From Bacteroidota bacterium (GTDB taxonomy: Bacteria; Bacteroidota; Bacteroidia; AKYH767-A; 2013-40CM-41-45), in assembly GCA_016721305.1 (NCBI GenBank), contig JADKIH010000011.1, forward strand, positions 62,001 through 126,000: a DNA stretch of 64,000 nucleotides, written 5' to 3'. Shown one piece after another: positions 11,983-20,761 of this stretch. Each line of letters opens with the position of its first letter. Positions within the stretch are counted from its first letter, which is position 1. A program made the translations under genes and the position numbers. A model generated the notes under the pieces. The model made no database searches. It worked only from the letters and a program-made list of their open reading frames with translations, and had not been told where the DNA came from.

Positions 11983-13007
11983 ATGAACAAAAATTTCAGC
12001 GACATCCTGAACCTCTTGTCTAAATTGACTTTGCGACGTATCGCCAATTCGATGAAGGTTTTTTTGGGTTACTACCTGTCGCGGCTCACCGGCAAACCCC
12101 TGGTCTGGGGTCTCCCTTTTTCATTAACAATTGAGCCGACGACTTCCTGCAATCTGCGCTGCCCGGAATGCCCATCCGGCCTCCGATCGTTCACCCGTCC
12201 GACGGGTATGCTGACTCCCGACTTGCTTAAAAATGTCGTCGACCAGGTCGCCCGCGACTCGATGTACATCATTTTTTACTTTCAGGGCGAGCCTTACTTG
12301 CATAAAAATTTCACTGAAATGGTGGCCATTGCTTCCTCTAGGAATTTGTATACGGCCACTTCAACGAACGCCCACTATCTGGATCCGGAAAATGCACGTA
12401 AAACTGTTAAATCAGGTCTCGATCGATTAATTATTTCAATCGATGGCACGACGCAAGAGGTATACGAACAATACCGAATCGGCGGACTGCTTTCTCAAAG
12501 TTCTCGAAGGCACGGCGAATATTGTTAGAGCTAAAAGAACTCCGATCCAAAACTCCGTATATCGTTCTGCAATTTCTAGTCGTTGCACCAAACGAACATC
12601 AGATCGATGACGCGCGAAAACTCGCTAAGGAACTCGGCGTCGATAACATTGCTTTCAAAACGGCACAGATCTATGATTACGAAAACGGAAATTCGCTCAT
12701 TCCAAAAAACGAAAATTATTCTCGCTATCGTTATCAAGACGGAAAATACAGTCTCAAAAATAAATTACTGAATCACTGCTGGAAAGTCTGGCAATCGGCC
12801 GTTGTTACCTGGGACGGAACTATTGTCCCTTGTTGTTTCGATAAAGATGCAAAGCATCCTGTGGGAACATTGTCTACTCATTCACTCAAATCAATTTGGC
12901 AAGGAAAAGCCTACACAGATTTCCGCGCCTCTCTCTTAAAAAGCCGCAGCGAAATTGATATTTGTACGAACTGTTCTGAAGGTACTCGGGTGTGGGAGAC
13001 AAATTAA
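11983..13007 (+). CDS. Radical SAM/SPASM domain protein, two frameshifts
   Basis: Radical SAM enzyme with the 4Fe-4S motif CNLRCPEC preceded by IEPTTS, followed by the strands IIFYFQGEPYLHKNF (GE motif) and RLIISIDGTTQEVYEQY. The frame changes near 12485 and again near 12530; the middle piece reads FLKVLEGTANIVRAK and the last ELRSKTPYIVLQFLVV. The C-terminus holds a SPASM-type cluster (VPCCFD and ICTNCSEG) for auxiliary Fe-S binding. About 342 residues when joined. A start at 11983 is chosen over an in-frame upstream one at 11962. Substrate unknown; such proteins modify peptides or small molecules. Confidence 0.82.
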
Positions 13008-13008
13008 T

Positions 13009-13246
13009 TTGCTGATTAGCTGATTAGTAAATTAGTTGATTGGCGTTACTTATTTTAAGCAGAATGAATTTTAGCTAAAAACGTTCCTACTATATAAATT
13101 GCTACGATATTGAATGGAGATGGCAAGTCAATTCATTGCATTAAAGAATTGACTTTACTAAGCTTAGTCTCATAACTTAAAACCTACTACGAAGCATATA
13201 CTTTAAATTCGCAGCGCCAATCAACTAATTTACTAATCAACGAATT
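13009..13246. repeat. GATTAGCT-type arrays, inverted pair with 170-bp loop
   Basis: A short array (13009-13043, built from TGATTAGC and TTAGTTGATTGG) begins two bases after the radical SAM stop. Its reverse complement (13215-13246, CCAATCAACTAATTTACTAA) ends a few bases before the ATG of the WD40 gene. The ~170-base loop has no gene I can support. Confidence 0.8.
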
Positions 13247-13252
13247 GAAAAA

Positions 13253-14159
13253 ATGCTAACCAAACTCTCCACCCACCCCGGCCATGATGGCGCTGTATAT
13301 GCGTTAGAAAGGGGAATGAACACAAATGAATTTTATTCCGGTGGCAGCGATCGAGTCGTTAGCTTATGGGACTTGGCCGGCGAATTGCCTCCGCAGGGAT
13401 TGGTAAATGTAGGGTCGATAATTTACAGTCTGCGATTAATTCCTGAAATGCATCTTCTGGTGATTGGCGTCAGCAGCGGGGCTTTTCACGTGATCGACTT
13501 GAAAGAGAAAAAAGAAATTCGATTAATCAAACATCACACAAGCGGTATATTCGACTGCGTTTATTCATTAAAGCACAACAAACTATTTCTCTGCAGCGGC
13601 GACGGAAGTATCTCTGCCTGGTCGTTGCCCGATTTCGGTTTAATAAAAACAGTGGGTCTCTGCAAAGAAAAAGTCAGAGGTCTTGCCATAAATTCTGATG
13701 AATCACTTCTCGCTGTTGCTTGCGGCGATGGCAGCATTCGCATTTTCGACACCGATACATTTTCCCAGGTAAAAGATTTTGCCGCTCATCAAGCTTCATC
13801 CAATTGTGTCGCTTTTCATCCCGACAATAATTACATGCTTAGCGGTGGACGTGATGCCATGCTCAGAGTTTGGGATGCAAAAAACTTTACGTTGCTTAAA
13901 GAAATTCCTGCACACAATTACGCCATCTACTCGATCTCCTTTTCTCCCGACAAAAAGTTCTTCGCCACCGGTAGCCGCGACAAAACACTAAAAATCTGGA
14001 ACGCCGGAGATCAATCTTTCTCTTCCCGCGCCGACAAAGAAAAAGCCGACAGCCACACACACAGCGTCAACAAAACTCTGGACAAACTACAAGAATGTTT
14101 TGCTTTCGGGCGGGGATGATAGGAAGGTGATTTCCTGGGATGTAGTAAGCAGTAAGTAG
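13253..14159 (+). CDS. WD40 beta-propeller protein, one frameshift
   Basis: About 300 residues made of WD40 repeats, with recurring GG/SGxxD...V.LWD, ISAWSLPD, IRIFDTD, LRVWDAKN and LKIWNAG units, enough for one seven-bladed propeller. No signal peptide, so probably cytoplasmic. The frame breaks at AAAA near 14072; removing one A continues the last blade as LWTNYKNVLLSGGDDRKVIS, ending at the TAG at 14157-14159. That stop and the last residues (VVSSK) lie inside the AAGTAGT repeat array. Likely a scaffold for protein interactions; partners unknown. Confidence 0.82.
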
Positions 14160-14318
14160 TAAGTAGTAAGTAGTAAGTAGTAAGTAGTAAGTTGACGTTT
14201 GGTTTTAACAAACCGGATAGGATAACTAATAAATCAAAAAGTGATTAGCGAAAGTGCGGCGTTAGATTTTCGATTAACAGTAAGTCAACTTACAACTTAC
14301 TACTTACAACTTACTAAA
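14142..14318. repeat. AAGTAGT heptamer arrays, inverted pair
   Basis: About seven copies of the heptamer run 14142-14196, ending in GTTGAC, and overlap the 3' end of the WD40 gene. The reverse complement, beginning GTCAAC, runs 14284-14318. The loop of about 90 bases has no gene. Together with the two terminator hairpins that follow, this fills the 415-base convergent gap before frr. Confidence 0.9.
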
Positions 14319-14332
14319 CAGACAAAAAACAA

Positions 14333-14360
14333 AAAACTCCGAGAATCAACCCGGAGTTTT
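14333..14360 (+). terminator. Intrinsic terminator downstream of the WD40 gene
   Basis: Nine-bp stem AAAACTCCG / CGGAGTTTT with a 10-base loop, followed by a short T-rich run. It is flanked by A-runs on the left, so it may also work on the other strand. Confidence 0.75.
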
Positions 14361-14528
14361 CTGATCAACAATTCAAATTACTTAACTTAAACTTAACATG
14401 AAACACGCCTATTATAACGGGCAGCTGTAAGAAAAAGTTTCATCCGTGAATGCAGATTAATGATTTTCTTAATCAGAAATCTCAAATCCATTTGATTTTT
14501 TAATAAAATCGGCATTTTCGGGCATAAA

Positions 14529-14554
14529 AAAAGGCGGTCAAGCGGCCGCCTTTT
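14529..14554 (-). terminator. Intrinsic terminator of the rplM-frr cluster
   Basis: Stem AAAAGGCGG / CCGCCTTTT with an 8-base loop and a run of A on the plus strand, which is a T-run for the minus-strand transcript. It lies 21 bases past the frr stop. Confidence 0.85.
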
Positions 14555-14574
14555 CTATTTTCTATAGTAAGAAA

Positions 14575-15132
14575 TCAGATCGTCATGATCTCTTTCTCTT
14601 TTGCTTCGAGATGTTTGTCGACTAATGCGATAAACTGATCGGTCATTTTCTGAACCTGATCTTCGAGTCCTTTTACTACATCTTCCGGAACTGATTTAGC
14701 TTCTTTCTTCAGATGCTCATTGGTGTCGCGACGAATATTACGGATACCGACTTTAGCGGCGTTCCGCTTCTGCGCGTGCTTCTTTACGAGATCTTTACGA
14801 CGCTCTTCAGTAAGCGCAGGAAATTAATCACGAACCCATGTGCCGTCGTTCTGCGGTGTGAATCCCAGATTGGCAACAAGGATGGCTTTTTCAATCGGAG
14901 CAATCATTGATTTTTCCCAAGGCTGAATAGCAAGCGTACGAGCGTCAGGAGTTGTTACGCTGGCAACCTGATTCAACGGAGTCATTGTTCCATAATAGTC
15001 GACATGAATTCCATCGAGGATCGACGGATTAGCACGACCGGCACGAACTTTAGAAAGCTCTGTTTCGAGGTGATCGATGGCTTTCTGCATATGCGATTTA
15101 GCATCGCCTAAGAGTTTATTGGAGTCTAACAT
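14575..15132 (-). CDS. frr: Ribosome recycling factor, with compensating indels
   Basis: RRF splits post-termination ribosomes together with EF-G. The N-terminal part reads normally (LDSNKLLGDAKSHMQKAIDH, KVRAGRANPSIL, DYYGTMTPLNQVA). The C-terminal part reads FPALTEERRKDLVKK, then VGIRNIRRDTNEHLKKE, ending EKEIMTI. Total span gives 185 residues, the usual RRF length. An in-frame TAA at 14824-14826 sits where the family has a short R-x-N linker, and a second patch (KKHAQKRNAAKV) becomes the expected KKARAEAERAKV if one base is added and one removed. Paired indels, not decay, explain this. Last gene of the translation cluster, 26 bases after pyrH. Confidence 0.9.
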
Positions 15133-15158
15133 ATTCTGTTAAAATTATTGGTTAAGGA

Positions 15159-15869
15159 TTAAAATTCGACAAGCGTTCCTACTTGCGCTCCTTCGAGTAC
15201 GCGAAGCAAATTTCCGCTCTTATTCATATCGAATACAATAATCGGAACTTTATTTTCATTGCACAATGTGAAGGCGGTGAGATCCATCACTTTCAAGCCT
15301 TTTTCATAGACTTCGTCGAAAGTAACCGTATCGTACTTCACAGCCGTACTGTCTTTTTCCGGATCGGATGTATAAATTCCGTCGACGCGTGTTCCTTTTA
15401 GGATTACATCGGCACCGATTTCAATCGCTCGTAAAGAGGCTGCCGTATCTGTCGTAAAGTATGGATTTCCTGTACCCGCTCCGAAGATAACTACACGACC
15501 TTTTTCGAGGTGACGAACGGCGCGACGCTTGATGTATGGTTCGCAAATCTGCTCCATCTTAATCGCAGACTGAAGTCTAGTCTTTACGCCGATACGTTCC
15601 AAAGCCGACTGTAGAGCCATGCTATTGATAACTGTGGCAAGCATTCCCATATAATCACCCTGTACGCGATCAATTACATCCTCCGCATCGTTGCCGACAC
15701 CGCGGAAAATGTTTCCTCCGCCGATAACAACTGCAACCTCCACCCCTTCGTCGACAATCGATTTGATCTCTTCCGAATATTGACGCAAACGGTTATGATC
15801 GATACCAAAATCTTTCTCACCCATCAGGGCTTCACCGCTTAGCTTTAGGAGGACGCGTTTGTATTTCAT
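15159..15869 (-). CDS. pyrH: UMP kinase
   Basis: A 236-residue amino-acid-kinase-family protein that phosphorylates UMP to UDP in pyrimidine synthesis. Visible motifs: YKRVLLKLSGEALMG at the N-terminus, VAVVIGGGNIFRG, GDYMGMLATVINSMALQ, FGAGTGNPYFTTDTAA and DVILKGTRVDGIYTSDP. Length and motifs match bacterial hexameric UMP kinases, and the frame is intact. It sits between tsf and frr, the common bacterial order. Confidence 0.97.
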   Translation of the reverse strand: MKYKRVLLKLSGEALMGEKDFGIDHNRLRQYSEEIKSIVDEGVEVAVVIGGGNIFRGVGNDAEDVIDRVQGDYMGMLATVINSMALQSALERIGVKTRLQSAIKMEQICEPYIKRRAVRHLEKGRVVIFGAGTGNPYFTTDTAASLRAIEIGADVILKGTRVDGIYTSDPEKDSTAVKYDTVTFDEVYEKGLKVMDLTAFTLCNENKVPIIVFDMNKSGNLLRVLEGAQVGTLVEF

Positions 15870-15954
15870 AGGACTTGATTTGCGATGCTAATTTAAGAAG
15901 TCGTGGCTTACCACTGGTGATATTCGTAAAATCTTTTGCGAAACCTGAATCCCT

Positions 15955-16140
15955 CGTTTGCCTATTTGCCATTTGCCATTGGCCATGTGAAAATTAGAAA
16001 ATTAGCAAATGGGCGGACGGAAAACTGAGAAACGTACTGAGTAATAACTAAGTAACTATAACTTAAGTGCCTAATTGACAAACAAATGACTACACGTCAT
16101 CAGCTAATTAGCTAATTAGCCAATTAGCTAATTTCAAACA
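15955..16140. repeat. ATTTGCC and AGCTAATT short repeats
   Basis: The 317-base gap between pyrH and tsf holds a GCCATTTGCCATTGGCC patch with an inverse TTAGCAAATGGGC and, at 16102-16134, tandem AGCTAATT units. No gene is visible. The array abuts the tsf terminator. Confidence 0.75.
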
Positions 16141-16149
16141 GGGCAAAAA

Positions 16150-16177
16150 AAAAGGAGAATCCTTCGATCCTCCTTTT
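16150..16177 (-). terminator. Intrinsic terminator after tsf
   Basis: Stem AAAAGGAG / CTCCTTTT around a 12-base loop, with nine A on the plus strand giving a T-run on the minus-strand transcript. It lies directly after the tsf stop. Confidence 0.8.
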
Positions 16178-16186
16178 CAGTGCTTA

Positions 16187-17022
16187 TTAACCAAGCTTTA
16201 CTCGCTTCATAGCTGTGAGCTTAGCTGTTTTGTCGATTCCTCGAGATACTGACGGATCGTCTTTTCTCGTCTTTGATGAACTGTTGGTTCAACAGAGTGT
16301 ATTCGCTGTAGAACTTGCTGATCTTACCTGCAGCGATCTTTTCGATCATATTCTCAGGCTTACCTTCGGCGAAATTTGCTCTTTGCAATTTCAACTTCAC
16401 GCTCGAGAAGTGTTGGATCAACATCGTCTTTGTCGATAGCTACTGGAGCCATGGCAGCAACTTGCATTGCCACATCGCGACCTGCTTCGTTCAAAGCGTC
16501 GTTACCTGTATTGAAAGCAACAACTGCAGTAAGTTTGTTACCCGGGTGATTGTAAACAATTACTTTCTCAGCTGCTACATTTTGGAAGTCAACTAAATCG
16601 ATTTTTTCACCGATTTTACCCATTTGATCTACCAATGTATCACCAACTGTACGATCGCCCAATTTAAGAGCTTTCACTTCGTCGATTGACTGAGAATTAT
16701 TTGCTACAGCGAGATCAAGAATTGACTCACCGTATTTTACGAACTCTTCGTTTTTAGCTACGAAATCTGTCTCGCAACAAATTGCGACAACTACACCATG
16801 TTTTCCATCGGCAGTTACTTTACCGAATACATAGCCTTCTTTCGCTTCACGATCCTGACGGTTCGCTGCGATCTTTTGTCCTTTTTTACGAAGGATATCG
16901 ATTGCTGCTTCGAAATCACCGTTTGCTTCTGTGAGGGCTTTTTTACAGTCCATCATTCCTGAGCCGGTTTGCTGACGAAGTTTATTTACATCTGCTGCGC
17001 TAATTGGTGTTGCAGTAGTCAT
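16187..17022 (-). CDS. tsf: Elongation factor Ts, several indels
   Basis: Nucleotide exchange factor for EF-Tu. The intact N-terminal 215 residues include the UBA region (DVNKLRQQTGSGMMDCKKAL, EANGDFEAAIDILRKKG) and the core IVAICCETDFVAKNEEFV type segment (here VVAICCETDFVAKNEEFV). The frame then breaks near 16383, reappears as AEGKPENMIEKIAAGK and FYSEYTLLNQQFIKDEK, and changes twice more before the usual ending LTAMKRVKLG at 16187. Corrected length is about 278 residues, normal. An essential gene with three single-base breaks argues for sequence errors. It follows rpsB by 37 bases. Confidence 0.92.
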
Positions 17023-17059
17023 TTTATTATCTCCTTATTATTGGATTGTTGAATGAAAA

Positions 17060-17917
17060 TTATTTTTTGCGAGGACCGCCGGCTGTGTTACCACGACGAG
17101 GGCGAGCATTTGGTTTAGCAGGCGCTGCTGGTTTTTCCGAAGATGAATCGTCATCTGAAAATTCGAGTGACATTTCTTTCTCTTCTCCGCCTTCTTCCAT
17201 TTCTTTCTCTTTCTCGAGTTCTTTGTCAACCTTACGTTCTGACAAACCTTCTTCGATTGCTTTGATCATTGATTCAACGATTACGGCAATTGATTTAGAA
17301 GCATCGTCGTTTGCAGGGATTGCAAAATCAACTTGAGTAGGATCTGTATTTGTATCAGTGATCGCGAAAGTCGGGATGTTCAATTTGTGAGCTTCAGCTA
17401 CTGCGATGTGTTCTTTCATTGTATCAACAATGAAAAGAGCTGCAGGCAGACGACTCAGGTCAGAGATACTACCCAGGAATTTTTCCATCTTAGCTTTCTG
17501 ACGGCTGATTTGTAAACGCTCTTTCTTAGAGATGTTTTCAAATGTACCATCGGTAGCCATTTTCTCGAAACCGGCCATCTTCTTTACTGACTTACGTACA
17601 GTAGCGAAGTTAGTCAGCATTCCGCCCGGCCAGCGTTCAGTGATGAACGGCATGTTCACGCGTGTTGCTGCAGAAGCAACGATTTCTTTAGCTTGTTTCT
17701 TAGTAGCTACGAACAAAACCTTTTTACCTGATTTTGCAATCTGCTTCATGGCAGCAGCGGCTTCATCAATCTTAGCAACAGTTTTGTTAAGATCGATAAT
17801 GTGGATTCCACGAGCTTCCATGAAAATATAGGGAGCCATTTTTGGATTCCATTTGCTTTTCAAGTGGCCAAAGTGCGCACCTGCTTCGAGTAATTCCTGA
17901 TATGAAACTCTTGACAT
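17060..17917 (-). CDS. rpsB: 30S ribosomal protein S2
   Basis: Intact, 285 residues. Family motifs are LLEAGAHFGHLKSKWNPKM at the N-terminus, FVATKKQAKEIV, ERWPGGMLTNF, LPAALFIVDTMKEHIAVAEA and IPTFAITDTNTDP. The C-terminus after about residue 230 is an acidic then Pro/Ala/Arg-rich tail (LEFSDDDSSSEKPAAPAK, ending GNTAGGPRKK), a low-complexity extension compared with the ~240-residue core. Directly upstream of tsf, the universal order. Confidence 0.97.
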   Translation of the reverse strand: MSRVSYQELLEAGAHFGHLKSKWNPKMAPYIFMEARGIHIIDLNKTVAKIDEAAAAMKQIAKSGKKVLFVATKKQAKEIVASAATRVNMPFITERWPGGMLTNFATVRKSVKKMAGFEKMATDGTFENISKKERLQISRQKAKMEKFLGSISDLSRLPAALFIVDTMKEHIAVAEAHKLNIPTFAITDTNTDPTQVDFAIPANDDASKSIAVIVESMIKAIEEGLSERKVDKELEKEKEMEEGGEEKEMSLEFSDDDSSSEKPAAPAKPNARPRRGNTAGGPRKK

Positions 17918-18001
17918 TGAATTGGAGTTGACGAATGAATTGATGAATGTATGTTTAGCACCGTGCGCAGAGAGTCAATCTGCAGCAGGTAACCGAATCG
18001 A

Positions 18002-18387
18002 TTAACGTTTAGAGAACTGGAATTTCTTACGAGCTTTCTTCTGTCCCGGTTTTTTACGTTCCACCATGCGTGGATCGCGGGTTAAAAGACCTTCTTTACG
18101 AAGGAGTGGCTTGTTTTCCTCGCTGATCTTCACCAGAGCGCGAGCAATACCCAGACGAGTTGCTTCTGCCTGACCTTTGATACCACCACCGTCTACGGTA
18201 ACTTTGATATCATAAGTCTCTTTCGCATTCACAGCTTGTTGAGCTTGCGTAACGATATACTGAAGCGGTCCTGTCGGAAAATATTCCTTGAAATCGCGTG
18301 AGTTTACTTTAATGTCGCCATTGCCTAATTCCTAAATAGACACGCGATTGAGGTTTTTCTTCGGCCGAGAGAATGAATCATTGCCAT
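18002..18387 (-). CDS. rpsI: 30S ribosomal protein S9, frameshifts near the N-terminus
   Basis: The C-terminal part is clear: VNSRDFKEYFPTGPLQYIV, TVDGGGIKGQAEATRLGIAR, LLTRDPRMVERKKPGQKKAR, ending KFQFSKR. Upstream, the ATG at 18387 begins MAMIHSLGRRKTSIA, the S9 N-terminus, but the frame is lost between 18348 and 18315 where about two small indels separate it from GNGDIKVN. Corrected length is about 128 residues. It follows rplM by 15 bases, forming the standard L13-S9 operon. Confidence 0.93.
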
Positions 18388-18402
18388 GCTGGTCAGTTCT
18401 TA

Positions 18403-18924
18403 TTATGAAAGTTTAACTTCTTTTGGTTTTTGTGCTCCGTGCGGGTGTTCTGTTCCTACAAATACATGCAGGTTGCGGAATAACTCACGACCCAAACGCG
18501 TTTTAGGAAGCATTCCACGAATGGAATTCTCCAGAATTAAGGCAGGATTTTTCTTCATCCACTCTGTAGGTGTCGCGAAACGCTGTCCACCCGGATAACC
18601 CGTGTAGTGTACGTATTCCTTTTCGCTCATCTTGTTACCGGTGAAACGAATCTTATCCGCGTTGATGATAATTACATTATCACCACAATCCACGTGAGGA
18701 GTGTAGCTCGCTTTGTTCTTACCACGTAAAATCATGGCAACTTGCGAAGAAAGTCGGCCTACAATCTGATCCTTTGCGTCGATCAGAACCCATTGTTTAT
18801 TTACTGTTTGAGCATTTGCTGAAACAGTTTTCAGCTCACTGCGTCCAATTTTAATTAATTTTTGAGGTTTTTCCAATAAATAGCTTTCCCACGAAGTGTC
18901 CAAAAGTAAGAAAAGATTCATCAC
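18403..18924 (-). CDS. rplM: 50S ribosomal protein L13
   Basis: The core (KTVSANAQTVNKQWVLIDAK, GRLSSQVAMILRGKNKASYT, PHVDCGDNVIIINADKI, HTGYPGGQRFATP, GMLPKTRLGRELFRNL, HPHGAQKPKEV) is diagnostic of L13. The frame offers an ATG at 18924, giving 173 residues, about 25 more than usual. The extra N-terminal residues (LLLDTSWESYLL...) do not resemble other L13 proteins, so the true start could be internal, or an indel could hide the normal leader. Confidence 0.94.
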   Translation of the reverse strand: MMNLFLLLDTSWESYLLEKPQKLIKIGRSELKTVSANAQTVNKQWVLIDAKDQIVGRLSSQVAMILRGKNKASYTPHVDCGDNVIIINADKIRFTGNKMSEKEYVHYTGYPGGQRFATPTEWMKKNPALILENSIRGMLPKTRLGRELFRNLHVFVGTEHPHGAQKPKEVKLS

Positions 18925-18991
18925 AACAATGGTGGCTTAATTTATTAATGAAGAATCACTTGTGCACTCCTATATTAATGGGTGCTTCGGG

Positions 18992-19012
18992 CTGTTTTAA
19001 GGCCTGAAACAG
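18992..19012 (-). promoter_or_regulatory. Possible leader hairpin upstream of rplM
   Basis: The minus-strand leader of rplM contains CTGTTT, a 9-base spacer and AAACAG, about 70 bases before the ATG, with further short complementary stretches around it. L13-S9 operons are often autoregulated through their leader RNA. I cannot match this to a specific leader family, so it is only a candidate. Confidence 0.3.
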
Positions 19013-19152
19013 TCTTTTTGGCCTCTTTCAGAATTATATGGAAAGCCGATAAATGATAGTATAAATGGCTTTTTTAGCCTGTTTTTATGCTCAAATATGG
19101 CTTTTTGATAGTACTATTTGCCTTCGGCGGCTTTTTCGCTCAACTTCGGAAA

Positions 19153-19405
19153 TCAGCCTGAAAGTGGCAGGGCCCGGAAGATAAATCCGACCACAAAAGT
19201 ACCCAAAATGGCCAGACTCATCAGCCCGAATTCGGGATGGGCCAGAAAAAGCCGTCAGAATCCCGGCCAGGAAGCCGTAAATGATCAGATAAATCACATC
19301 AAACTTCACCGCCGCCGCCCCCTGCTTCCGGGCACGCATAAAACGAACAACGATCAGGGCGATCACACATAATCCGGCAACGTAGGGGAGTAATTGGTCG
19401 AGCAT
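19153..19405 (-). CDS. Small membrane protein, one frameshift
   Basis: Starts MLDQLLPYVAGLCVIALIVV, a membrane segment, then RARKQG and a second segment VIYLIIYGFLAGILTAF. The frame runs on into an arginine-rich unrelated tail. Removing one T from the T5 tract at 19244-19248 instead gives AHPEFGLMSLAILGTFVVGF and FRALPLSG-stop, a natural third and fourth hydrophobic stretch. About 84 residues. No family recognised. Confidence 0.6.
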
Positions 19406-19463
19406 CTTGGGGGTATCGGTTGGGAAGGGGTTTGGGGGCGAAAATACGGTTTCTGGCTTTATG

Positions 19464-19824
19464 GTAAGTAGTAAGTTGTAAGTAGTAAGTAGTAAGTTGT
19501 AAGTTGTAAGTTGTAAGTTGACTTGGAGGTTTTTTTACCACGAGAGCACGAGTGCCACGAGGAATCACGAGAAGTTCTTGTGATTCCTTGTGGTACTTGT
19601 GCTCTCGTGGTGAAATCCATATGCATTCTTAGAAAATTACACCGAAAACGCTAAAACAAACCCGACCTTTAGTGTGTTAATTGAGTTGCGGGTTGCGGGT
19701 TGCGAGTTGCGGGTTGCGGGTTGCGGGTTGCGGGTTGCGAGTTGCGAGTCGCTCCTAACCAACAGTCAACTTACTACTTACTACTTACTACTTACTACTT
19801 ACTACTTACTACTTACTACTTACT
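19464..19824. repeat. AAGTAGT/AAGTTGT arrays as inverted pair around a GGGTTGC array
   Basis: The left arm (19464-19522) has about eight heptamers ending GTTGAC. The right arm starts GTCAAC at 19765 and runs eight TACTTAC units to 19824, four bases before the start codon of the next gene. Between them lie the CACGAG palindrome (19535-19615) and a ten-unit GGGTTGC/GAGTTGC array (19683-19751). The 421-base divergent gap is nearly all repeat, so the promoters must lie within or beside it. Confidence 0.9.
19535..19615. repeat. CACGAG/CACAAG long palindrome
   Basis: Two ~40-base arms made of 8-9-base units ending CACGAG (left) or their complement CTTGTG/CTCGTG (right) nearly touch, forming a long imperfect hairpin. 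A sister element is at 62735-62820 and a half copy at 22105-22145. Confidence 0.9.
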
Positions 19825-19827
19825 ATC

Positions 19828-20736
19828 TTGTCAACAATCCTCATCACCGGCGGTACCGGCCTCCTCGGCTCAGCTCTTAAGAACGCTCTTGAGAAGGATG
19901 GGCATCGTGTGCTTATTCTTACTCGGAACTTTCCGACGGAGAGACCGGAATATTTCCACTGGAATGTTGAAGCTGGATTCGTCGATCCGAATGCTTTGAA
20001 TGAAACGGATGTCATCTTCCACCTCGCCGGCGCTTCTATCGCCGAGAAAAGATGGACGCCGAAATACAAAAAGGTCTTACTGGAAAGCCGGACGCTAACT
20101 TCTGCTCTCATCGCCGACCGATTGCGCGATTTTCCGAATCGGGTGAAAACAGTTATCGCTACATCTGCAATTGGTGTGTACGGAAATACCGGCGATCAAT
20201 GGGTGGACGAAAATTCTACGCAATCGTCGGGCTTCCTGGGCGAACTTTGCCGTAAGTGGGAAAAAGAACTGATGCGCTTCGATGGTATCGGTAAGCGTGT
20301 CGTTATCCTCCGCACAGGCGTTGTCCTCTCCCCAAAAGGTGGTATGCTCAAGGAAGTTCAGAAGCCAGTGAAGCTCTTTGCCGGTTCAGCCATGGGTTCC
20401 GGACAACAATATGTTTCGTGGATACATATAGATGACATGGTCCGAATGCTGATCTATGCAATGAAAAACGAATCTGTAAAAGGGACATTCAATGCAGCGG
20501 CTCCGGAACCGGTAACCAATAAAGCCTTCATGCAATCCCTTGCACACACTTTGCATCGTCCGTTATGGCCTTTCAATGTGCCCTCCCAATTAATTTCCAT
20601 CATGATGGGCGAAAAAGCGGAGATCATTTTGGAAGGCCAAAGAGTTTCTTCGAAGAAAATTATTTCTTCAGGATTTAATTTTAACTTTACACACATCGAT
20701 TCAGCTTTACATAATTTGCTTTTAGATCGAGAATAG
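19828..20736 (+). CDS. TIGR01777-type NAD(P)-binding epimerase-like protein
   Basis: A 302-residue extended-SDR protein. Rossmann glycine motif ITGGTGLLGSAL (5-16), HLAGASIAEKRWTPKYKK, TSAIGVYGNTGD (active Tyr region SxxxVYG), GELCRKWEKEL, RTGVVLSPKGGML, and a C-terminal DUF1731-like part (PFNVPSQLISIMMGE...ILEGQRV). This family includes YfcH/SulA-like proteins of unknown substrate. The start is TTG at 19828, only a few bases after a repeat array. A photolyase gene begins 25 bases downstream, so the two are probably cotranscribed. Confidence 0.88.
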   Translation: MSTILITGGTGLLGSALKNALEKDGHRVLILTRNFPTERPEYFHWNVEAGFVDPNALNETDVIFHLAGASIAEKRWTPKYKKVLLESRTLTSALIADRLRDFPNRVKTVIATSAIGVYGNTGDQWVDENSTQSSGFLGELCRKWEKELMRFDGIGKRVVILRTGVVLSPKGGMLKEVQKPVKLFAGSAMGSGQQYVSWIHIDDMVRMLIYAMKNESVKGTFNAAAPEPVTNKAFMQSLAHTLHRPLWPFNVPSQLISIMMGEKAEIILEGQRVSSKKIISSGFNFNFTHIDSALHNLLLDRE

Positions 20737-20761
20737 TAACCACCACCATTTCTATTTTAGT

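Noticed and set aside
14575..18387. frr, tsf and rpsI as pseudogenes
   Set aside because: These are essential single-copy genes, breaks are single bases, and flanking sequence stays conserved; sequence error is simpler.
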